From assembly GCA_020201295.1 (NCBI GenBank), contig JAIVHA010000190.1:1-16720 (forward strand): a stretch of 16,720 bases of DNA. The letters are read 5' to 3'. Origin of the DNA: Lysobacteraceae bacterium. Its GTDB lineage: Bacteria; Pseudomonadota; Gammaproteobacteria; DSM-19610. Shown here piece after piece: positions 1-8,599 of the stretch. Within the stretch, counting starts at the first letter, position 1, and every line of letters starts with the position of its first letter. The notes under the pieces are model-generated. The model was given only the letters and a program-made list of their open reading frames with translations. It was not told where the DNA came from and did no database searches. Both the position numbers and the translations under genes were made by a program.

Positions 1-24
1 GCCCAGCCGATTTCAGGAGTGAAC

Positions 25-2694
<2,670 letters not shown>

Positions 2695-2709
2695 GTTCTA
2701 AAACCTCGT

Positions 2710-2737
2710 AACCGCCAAGGCGCCAAGAGCGCCAAGG
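2710..2737. repeat. Orphan arm of a 'CGCCAAGG'-type palindromic repeat
   Basis: The 28-bp tract has three iterations of an (A/C)CGCCAAGG-like unit: AACCGCCAAGG, CGCCAAGAG, CGCCAAGG. It resembles one arm of the palindrome at 4093-4167 (CACCGCAAAGGCGCAAAGG). No matching reverse-complement arm lies within the next several hundred bases. It fills most of the gap between the acnA stop and the first codon of the shortened purB, so it sits at or beside the point where purB lost its 5' end. Confidence 0.55.
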
Positions 2738-2744
2738 TATCAAT

Positions 2745-3950
2745 GTGAAAACCAGCCTCGTCGGGCAGATCTATACACTGCTTGACGGCATCGTGGAGAA
2801 TTTTTCCCTGGAAGACGCCCAGCGGGTGAAGAACATCGAGCGCACCACCAATCACGACGTGAAGGCGGTGGAGTATTTCCTCAAGGAGAAGATCGCCGGC
2901 AATGCCGAACTCGAGGCGGTCAACGAATTCATCCACTTTGCCTGCACTTCCGAGGACATCAACAACCTGGCCTACGCCCTGATGCTGACCGAGGCGTGCA
3001 ACCAGTGCCTGCTGCCCTACAGCCAGCAACTCATCGATGCCATCACCGACCTCGCCCACCGCTACGCCGAGGTACCCCTGCTGTCACGCACCCACGGCCA
3101 GCCCGCTACGCCCACCACGCTGGGCAAGGAGATGGCCAATACCGCCTACCGGCTGCACCGCCAGCGCGAGCAGATCATCGCCGTGCCCATGCTGGGCAAG
3201 ATCAACGGCGCCGTGGGCAACTACAACGCCCACCTGATCACCTACCCGGAAGTGGACTGGGAGGCGCATGCGCAACAGTTCATCATCAGCCTGGGACTGG
3301 ACTGGAACCCCTATACCATCCAGATCGAACCGCACGACTACATCGCCGAGCTGTTCCATGCGGTGAGCCGTTTTAATACCATACTCATCGACTTCAGCCG
3401 TGATGTCTGGGGCTATATTTCGGTGGGTTATTTCAAGCAGCGCACCGTTGCCGGCGAGGTGGGTTCCTCCACCATGCCTCACAAAGTGAATCCCATTGAT
3501 TTCGAAAATGCCGAGGGCAACCTCGGCATCGCCAATGCCCTGTTCGAGCACCTGGCCGGCAAGCTGGCGGTGTCACGCTGGCAGCGCGACCTCAGCGATT
3601 CCACCGTACTGCGCAATTTGGGGGTGGGCATCGCCCACTCGGTGATCGCCTTTGAATCCATCCTCAAGGGTGTCGGCAAGCTGGAAGTGAACGAAGCACG
3701 CATCGCCGAGGATCTGGATGCCAACTGGGAAGTGCTGGCCGAGGCCATCCAGACGGTAATGCGCCGCCACGGCATCGAGAAGCCCTACGAAAAACTCAAG
3801 GAACTGACTCGCGGCCAACGGGTGGACCAGGCGGCCATGCAGGCCTTCGTGGAAGGACTGGCGTTGCCCGAGGAGGCCAAGGCCCGGCTACGAGAATTGA
3901 CCCCGGCGACCTACATCGGCAACGCGGCGGAACAGGCGAGGAAGGTCTAG
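2745..3950 (+). CDS. purB: Adenylosuccinate lyase, N-terminally truncated
   Basis: PurB cleaves SAICAR to AICAR and adenylosuccinate to AMP, each releasing fumarate, in purine synthesis. The readable product is 401 residues against 456 in E. coli. It aligns from about E. coli residue 60 to the end: IERTTNHDVKAVEYFLKEK, HFACTSEDINNL, SRTHGQPATPTTLGKEMAN, then the signature loop GSSTMPHKVNPIDFENAEGN. Catalytic His117 and Ser241 equal E. coli His171 and Ser295, a constant 54-residue offset. The missing N-terminus carries the SPVDGRY segment, which contributes to substrate binding in the family. An in-frame stop at 2709-2711 and the acnA stop at 2694 leave no room for it upstream. The assumed start is GTG 2745, with no clear ribosome-binding site. 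An ATG at 2743 is followed at once by TGA. The protein is probably inactive unless the missing part is an assembly loss. The remaining frame is clean, so any lesion is recent. Confidence 0.9.
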   Translation: MKTSLVGQIYTLLDGIVENFSLEDAQRVKNIERTTNHDVKAVEYFLKEKIAGNAELEAVNEFIHFACTSEDINNLAYALMLTEACNQCLLPYSQQLIDAITDLAHRYAEVPLLSRTHGQPATPTTLGKEMANTAYRLHRQREQIIAVPMLGKINGAVGNYNAHLITYPEVDWEAHAQQFIISLGLDWNPYTIQIEPHDYIAELFHAVSRFNTILIDFSRDVWGYISVGYFKQRTVAGEVGSSTMPHKVNPIDFENAEGNLGIANALFEHLAGKLAVSRWQRDLSDSTVLRNLGVGIAHSVIAFESILKGVGKLEVNEARIAEDLDANWEVLAEAIQTVMRRHGIEKPYEKLKELTRGQRVDQAAMQAFVEGLALPEEAKARLRELTPATYIGNAAEQARKV

Positions 3951-3956
3951 CCTTGG

Positions 3957-4078
3957 CTAGGAGCCTGTCGGACTTAGGACCGCTCTCCCACCGGCGCAGT
4001 ACGACTGCATGGATGCAGGAGGTAGAGCAACGCATGGAGCAGTTGCCGAGATCAGTCCTAAGTCCGACAGGCTCCTAG
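3957..4078. mobile_element. MITE-like element with 24-bp perfect terminal inverted repeats
   Basis: The left arm (3957-3980) begins CTAGGAGCCTGTCGGACTTA. Its exact 24-bp reverse complement is at 4055-4078. The element is 122 bp, far too short for a transposase, with a 74-bp non-palindromic interior. Both outer ends are CTAG, a palindrome that could be a 4-bp target duplication or part of the inverted repeat. This is the layout of a miniature inverted-repeat element moved in trans. I cannot name the parent IS family. It lies 6 bp after the purB stop and interrupts no gene. The symmetric arms could also form a long hairpin in a purB transcript. Confidence 0.75.
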
Positions 4079-4092
4079 ATTCTGACATCCTT

Positions 4093-4167
4093 ATTCACCG
4101 CAAAGGCGCAAAGGACGCAAAGTCAACCAGATACCGTCTTTGCGACCTTTGCGCCTTTGCGGTGAAT
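4093..4167. repeat. Large palindromic repeat, 30-bp arms of 'CGCAAAGG' units
   Basis: The left arm 4093-4122 (starts ATTCACCGCAAAGGCGCAAA) and right arm 4138-4167 are reverse complements with a single mismatch, around a 15-nt loop. Each arm is itself built of repeated CGCAAAGG units. Palindromes of this composition recur between genes in many environmental proteobacterial genomes (recollection). It lies between the convergent ends of purB and the GGDEF/EAL gene, whose stop is at 4179-4181. Confidence 0.85.
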
Positions 4168-4176
4168 ATGTTTTTT
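4093..4176 (+). terminator. Possible rho-independent terminator after purB
   Basis: The 30-bp-stem palindrome (4093-4167) is followed after 3 nt by TTTTTT (4171-4176) on the + strand. It could therefore end transcripts coming from acnA-purB. The stem is unusually long and repeat-derived, so the terminator role may be secondary. On the opposite strand no T-run follows, so it would not serve the GGDEF/EAL gene in the same way. Confidence 0.4.
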
Positions 4177-4178
4177 CT

Positions 4179-6456
4179 CTACGCCGGCACTTGCGCCAAC
4201 CGGTGCAGGGCCCAGCGTTCCGATTTCCAGCGCTGCGAGGCGATCCAGCGCGCCAGTTCGCCGGCCCCGATGGGGCGCCGGATCAGAAAGCCCTGTCCCA
4301 TGTCGCAACCGAGCATCTCCAGCAGGTCCCAGACATCCTCGCTCTCCACCCCCTCGGCAACCACCTTCAGGCCAAGGTTGTGCGCCAGGTCGATGGTGGC
4401 GCGGACGATGACCGCATCGTTCTCGTTCTGGTCCATATGGGTGACGAAGGACTTGTCGATCTTGACCGTATCCACGGGCAATTGCTTGAGGTAGGCAAGC
4501 GACGAGTAGCCGGTGCCGAAATCATCGATGGAAAGCTTCAGGCCCATGTCGGCGAGTCGGCGCATCACCCGCCGTGCCGTCACCGGGTCGGACATGATGG
4601 CGCTCTCGGTCACCTCCAGCGTCAACCACTCGGGATTGATGCCATGGTGCTCGATGAGGCGCTGTACCTTGACGGGCAATTCCTTGTCCTGCAATACCCG
4701 CACCGACATGTTCAGACTGAGATGCAGCTCGATACCATCCTGGTGCCAACGTGACCATTGTGTCAGAGCGTTATGGAACACCCACATGGTCAGGTCGCGG
4801 ATTACTCCACTCTGTTCCGCCAGCGGAATGAATTCGTCGGGCGCAATCTGTCCCAGGGTCGGGTGATTCCAGCGCACAAGGGCCTCGGCGGACGTGATCC
4901 GGCCGCTGCGCATATCCACCATGGGTTGATAGCAGAGCTCGAGCTGGTTCTTTTCCACTGCATCCTTGAGCTCACCCACTAATCCGAGCCGGCTGATGCT
5001 GTGCTCGTCCTGTTCGGGCTTGTAGAAGGTAAAGCCCAGACCGCCACGCTTGGCGTTGTACATGGCCACATCGGCTCGCTGTAGCAGGGTAGCGGCATCC
5101 TCGCCGGATTCGGGGCACATGGCCACACCGATACTGACTCCGACCCGCAGGCATAACTTCTCGATGGTGAATGGTTTTTCCACTACCTCGACGATCTTGC
5201 GACACACGGTCTTGGCATGCTTGGCCTGCGTGGCCGGCAGCAATACCGCGAACTCGTCGCCACCGAGGCGAGCGAAGGTATCGGATTTGCGCAGCAGATC
5301 ACCGATACGCCTGGCGGTCTCCTGCAGCAAGCGGTCTCCGATGTGATGTCCAAGGGTATCGTTGATCTCCTTGAAACGATCCAGGTCCATGAGCAGGAAG
5401 GCCATGTTGTTCTGTTCGCGCAGGCTCTGGGCGATGGCATGTTCGAGTCGATCCTGGAGCAACATGCGGTTGGGCAGGCCGGTAAGGGTATCGTGCAGGG
5501 CCTGATATTCCAGGGCCGTGGTCTCCGCCAGCACCTCTTCGGAAAAGCGCTGGAAGCGCCGTTCCAGATTCCGCAACTCATCACCTGCCCTGGCTCTCGG
5601 CAGCGTCATGCCCATGCGCTGGGCGAAGTCGTCCACCAGGTCGTTAAGCCGCTGGATACGCCGGCTGACCCAGAGCGTGAACAAGGCCACCAACAGCAGA
5701 GACAGGATCAGTGTAAGCAGTCGCTGCTGGCGGTCCGTGGCCTGCAGGCTGGCGAGCAAGGAGGTTTTCGCATCCGCTGGACGATAGACCGCCAACTGCA
5801 GGCCGCTGGTCCCGCTATCCACATCCAGCGGGTAACGTCCAAGGGCGTCCAGCCCTTCCATGCGCGCACGCCCCGGAGACAGGAGACCCGGGGCGCTGCT
5901 GGCCACCACTTTGCCCTCCGGCATCGCCAGCAACGTCACCTGCAGGCCATTGGCGTCGGCAATGCGGGTGGCGGAAAAATACTCCGGGTTGATCGGGCTG
6001 GCGAGCACCAGGATACCGAGCAGGCGACCGCCGGCGTCAGAAACAGGATGACTCGCATAGGCCATGGGCTGGGTAGCCAGCAGGGCTACCCCCTGTTGGC
6101 GGGGGTGCCACTGAAAACCGCCCCGTGACCAGTCCAACAGCGCCTGGTCCGCCACTGCCCCCTCCTGCCGGTATCCTTCCAGCACGCGTCCAGCGGGGTC
6201 CAGCAACAGCGCAACACCCAGGGGCGGGAAGGATTCGGACAGGACCGTTTGCGTCAGCCAGGCGGGCCGCCAGCTCTGCAGGACGGTCCCGCGCCTGGAA
6301 CTGGCTGTTGAACCAGTCCTGGAAGCGTTGCTGCTGGACACCCTCCAGCAGACTGTAGACCAGTGCGCCGAGCAGCAGGGCGGACAACAGCATCTTGAAC
6401 AGCAAAGTGGGCGTGTGCCGTATCATCAGCCTGCGCAGGTTTGCCGGGTATCTCAT
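4179..6456 (-). CDS. Membrane GGDEF/EAL cyclic-di-GMP enzyme, frameshifted near its N-terminus
   Basis: Predicted inner-membrane sensor that makes and/or degrades cyclic-di-GMP. The start at 6456 (AAGGAG about 11 nt upstream) gives MRYPANLRRLMIRH and a transmembrane helix at residues ~17-37 (TLLFKMLLSALLLGALVYSL). The frame changes once between about 6295 and 6235; one extra base, or two missing, would explain it. From there 4179-6341 reads through a Cache-like periplasmic region (PPLGVALLLDPAGRVLEGY), a second helix (LLTLILSLLLVALFTLWV), a HAMP-like linker, a GGDEF domain with LARLGGDEFAVLLP and the RxxD inhibitory site RKSD five residues earlier, and an EAL domain with SAEALVRW, TLEVTES and IDDFGTGYSSLAYLKQLP. 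Both catalytic motifs look intact. If the shift is real, a GTG at 6341 could start a product lacking the first membrane helix. A sequencing or assembly indel is equally possible. Confidence 0.88.
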
Positions 6457-6757
6457 GAACGTGTGCGCTCCTTGTCATACCCCTGGCCGCGCGCTCCGTA
6501 CTGCCTCGGCCCTGGCGGTTCCGCGGCGCCCCCGCGCCAATGGAATCTCCATGGGGAAACCCTGCGCATCAGCCTTCGATGCAGGGTTTTTTGTGATTTA
6601 TCATTACACTAAGCGATGTCTATCAGCACTTGCGTCATCACATCATCGCTGGGTATCGGCGTTACCTGAAAAAAGTTGAATTCCCCCTCTGCCGCACGAC
6701 TTGTCCCGGCTGTCGCGGGACGGCATGATGAAACCGTGTGATTGGAGAGCAGCGTCC
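6457..6757. other. Divergent intergenic region (GGDEF/EAL gene versus DUF7931-like gene)
   Basis: These 301 bp separate two genes facing away from each other. The half nearer the GGDEF/EAL gene (6480-6560) is very GC-rich and holds a small dyad, CCAATGGAATCTCCATGG (6538-6555). It is followed by a terminator-like hairpin. The remainder (6593-6757) is AT-richer and is the likely site of the promoter for the + strand pair. I could not place -35/-10 boxes with confidence. I checked for a cyclic-di-GMP (GEMM) riboswitch core and for tRNA, tmRNA and SRP RNA and did not find them. Confidence 0.6.
6557..6592 (+). terminator. Rho-independent terminator with no assigned upstream gene
   Basis: The left arm AAACCCTGCGCATC pairs with GATGCAGGGTTT, forming about 12 bp with a 2-nt GC bulge around the loop AGCCTTC. 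It runs straight into TTTTTT on the + strand. On the - strand only three T residues follow. It stands between divergent genes, so it cannot end either one. It suits a short unannotated + strand transcript (small RNA or attenuated leader) starting within about 6440-6540. Confidence 0.7.
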
Positions 6758-7306
6758 ATGAATCAAGCCCTTACCAAACCTGCAAGCCTCGCGGAACTCG
6801 ACCTGGAAGCCCTGCGTATCGGCGCGGATGCACAAGAGATCCGTCTCGAGAGCCGGGCGGACAACCAGCGGCTGGCAGCCGCCCTGGTGGCACAGGCAGT
6901 CCGCACCCTGGAAATCTTCAGTCGCGACCTGGAGGCGGAGATCTACGAACAACCCGATTTCCTCGAAGGCATCAAGGCCCTTGCCCTGCGCTCCCGGCAT
7001 GTACGTATCCGCATCCTGCTACAGGACCCGGGCCGAGTGGTACGTGATGGCCATCGCCTGGTGGAGATGGCGCGCCGGCTGAGCAGCTTCATCGAGATAC
7101 GCCGGCCCAGCCATGACCATCGCGAGTTCAACGAGGCCTTCATGATCGTGGACAACACCGCCCTGCTGCACCGCCGCCTGGGTGACCGCTACGAGGGCCA
7201 TGCCTGCTTCAAGCAACCGCTGCGCGCACGCGAACTCGCCAATTTTTTCGAGGAGGTCTGGAAACGTGCCGCGCCCCACCCCGAACTGCAACGCCTGCAC
7301 TTGTGA
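6758..7306 (+). CDS. DUF7931-like protein of unknown function
   Basis: This 182-residue protein resembles uncharacterised gammaproteobacterial proteins that I associate with the DUF7931 group (recollection, not searched). No signal peptide or membrane segment is visible. The N-terminal half is helical (RLAAALVAQAVRTLEIFSRD). It is followed by a strand-rich stretch (HVRIRILLQDPGRVV) and then EFNEAFMIVDNTALLHRRLG, residues ~123-142. That arrangement recalls phospholipase-D-like folds but lacks the HxK motif, so no enzymatic activity is claimed. It ends FFEEVWKRAAPHPELQRLHL. ATG 6758 was chosen because GGAGAG lies 8-10 nt upstream. ATG codons at 6725 and 6728 have no such site. The next gene starts 7 bp after the stop, so the two are likely co-translated. 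Confidence 0.8.
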   Translation: MNQALTKPASLAELDLEALRIGADAQEIRLESRADNQRLAAALVAQAVRTLEIFSRDLEAEIYEQPDFLEGIKALALRSRHVRIRILLQDPGRVVRDGHRLVEMARRLSSFIEIRRPSHDHREFNEAFMIVDNTALLHRRLGDRYEGHACFKQPLRARELANFFEEVWKRAAPHPELQRLHL

Positions 7307-7313
7307 GAATGCC

Positions 7314-7961
7314 ATGCAAGCTTTCCTGCACCGCTGGTTGTTGATCCTGCTCCTGCTCCCCGCCTTGGGGCTGGCCGATGATACCCGCATCCAGGTCATA
7401 GACCTGCAGGGTCGATCCGCCCAGGAAATGATCCCCCTCATACAACCCCTGCTCGACGAGGGCGATGCCATTACGGGCACCGGCTACCAGTTGATCCTGC
7501 GCACCAGGCCGGAAAACCTCGCCCGCATCGAAGCCGTGGTGAAACGTCTCGACCAGGCACCAAAACGCTTGCGCATCACGGTGCACAGGGGTGAACTCGA
7601 TACGCGGGAACAGTACCGTCATGACATACGGCTGGAACGCAAATCCGACGGCGTTCGACTGGAAGCCGGTGAAGCGTCCAATGGCGGTGGATTGGCGGTT
7701 TATGTGCTGGCCCGTCTGCGCGGAGACGGCCAGGTGCAACTGGACATCAGTCCGCACAAAGAGGCCCTGAGTCCCCGTGGCGGGGGCATGGTGGAAACCA
7801 GCGCACTGATCACCAGCGTATCCGGGCCTGTCGATACCTGGCTGGAGCTGGGCGGCATCGGCGAGACCCGCAACCAGGACACGCAGGAATACACTCGCAG
7901 CCGGCGTACCCGTGACCGTCAGGAGGAACAACTCTGGTTCCGCGTGGAGGTGCTGGACTGA
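7314..7961 (+). CDS. Exported protein with secretin N-domain (NolW)-like segment
   Basis: This 215-residue product has a clear signal peptide: a basic start, then LLILLLLPALGLA, with likely cleavage at A21-D22. Residues ~25-90 (IQVIDLQGRSAQEMIPLIQP to IEAVVKRLDQAPKRLRITV) have the order typical of secretin N1/NolW domains: a remodelling strand, the AQEM helix, then the RIEAVVKRLD helix. Residues ~125-215 are strand-rich (VQLDISPHKEA, ETSALITSVSGPVDTWLELG) and recall part of a secretin C domain. At this length they cannot form a full gated barrel. No type II or type IV pilus genes are nearby. The role is unknown; a periplasmic or outer-membrane accessory protein acting with the preceding gene is inferred. 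Its stop is 21 bp from the convergent nudF stop, with no hairpin between. Confidence 0.82.
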   Translation: MQAFLHRWLLILLLLPALGLADDTRIQVIDLQGRSAQEMIPLIQPLLDEGDAITGTGYQLILRTRPENLARIEAVVKRLDQAPKRLRITVHRGELDTREQYRHDIRLERKSDGVRLEAGEASNGGGLAVYVLARLRGDGQVQLDISPHKEALSPRGGGMVETSALITSVSGPVDTWLELGGIGETRNQDTQEYTRSRRTRDRQEEQLWFRVEVLD

Positions 7962-7982
7962 GGCACAGGCCGGTCGCACCCT

Positions 7983-8597
7983 TCAGGAACCCGCCCCCCA
8001 TTCTTCCCGTAGCCGCTCCCGGTTGGCCGCCAGCCATTGCAGGGCGATAATGGGCGTGGCGGATTGGATGCCGCCCTTGCTCAGCAACTCCATGGCCCGC
8101 GCGCTGGGTACGGCCGTGGCACGGATGTCCTCGTGCTCGGCGGCGATCCCGAACAGGCCACCGCCGCGGGAGCTGTCCACCTTGCCGCAGTACAGGGTGA
8201 TCTGTTCCGAACTGCCACCGGGACTCACCAGATAGCGGCTGATGAATTCCAGTCGCTCGATGACACAGCCGGCTTCTTCCCGCGCCTCGCGCGTAACCAC
8301 ATCCTCCGCCGTCTCGCCCGGCTCGATGATACCGGCGACGATCTCCCGCACCCAGGCCCCTTCCGGAAGGTCCAGTGCCCCGATGCGAAACTGCTCGATC
8401 AGGATCACTTCATCACGCACCGGGTCGTAGGGCAGCACCGCCGCCGCATGACCGCGCTCGAGCAGTTCCCGCACCAGGCTGCCGCTCATGCCGCCGGCAT
8501 AGAGTCTATGTCGCAGGGTATAGCGTTCCAGCTGGAAGAATCCCCGGTAGACGATTTCCCGCTTGATGATCTCGACCTGTTGTGTGTCCCGTTCCAT
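7983..8597 (-). CDS. nudF: ADP-ribose pyrophosphatase (Nudix hydrolase)
   Basis: Hydrolyses ADP-ribose to AMP and ribose-5-phosphate, clearing a reactive sugar nucleotide in the cytoplasm. The 204-residue length fits NudF. The Nudix box is complete at residues 89-112: G89, E95, then REAREEAGCV, matching Gx5Ex7REUxEExGU. The preceding VRELLERGHAAAVLPYDP and ILIEQFRIGA, and the following ISRYLVSPGGSSEQITLYCG, are typical of the ADP-ribose pyrophosphatase subgroup rather than of MutT. ATG 8597 lies 2 bp after the stop of the upstream protease gene, so translation is probably coupled. Confidence 0.93.
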   Translation of the reverse strand: MERDTQQVEIIKREIVYRGFFQLERYTLRHRLYAGGMSGSLVRELLERGHAAAVLPYDPVRDEVILIEQFRIGALDLPEGAWVREIVAGIIEPGETAEDVVTREAREEAGCVIERLEFISRYLVSPGGSSEQITLYCGKVDSSRGGGLFGIAAEHEDIRATAVPSARAMELLSKGGIQSATPIIALQWLAANRERLREEWGAGS

Positions 8598-8599
8598 AT

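Noticed and set aside
2701..2744. purB N-terminus supplied by a frameshift in the acnA-purB gap
   Set aside because: The gap is 50 bp and repeat-derived; it cannot encode ~54 residues in any frame.
3957..4178. Coding sequence for a small protein inside the MITE and palindrome region
   Set aside because: The short frames there translate the inverted-repeat arms and have no ribosome-binding site or similarity.
5217..6128. 303-codon + strand frame opposite the GGDEF/EAL gene
   Set aside because: Antisense shadow of a well-supported coding region. The His/Gln-rich translation has no motif.
6480..6592. Known structured RNA (GEMM riboswitch, tmRNA, SRP RNA or tRNA) before the terminator
   Set aside because: No matching core motifs. 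A GGTTC near 6519 is not within a T-arm. Kept only as an unidentified candidate transcript.
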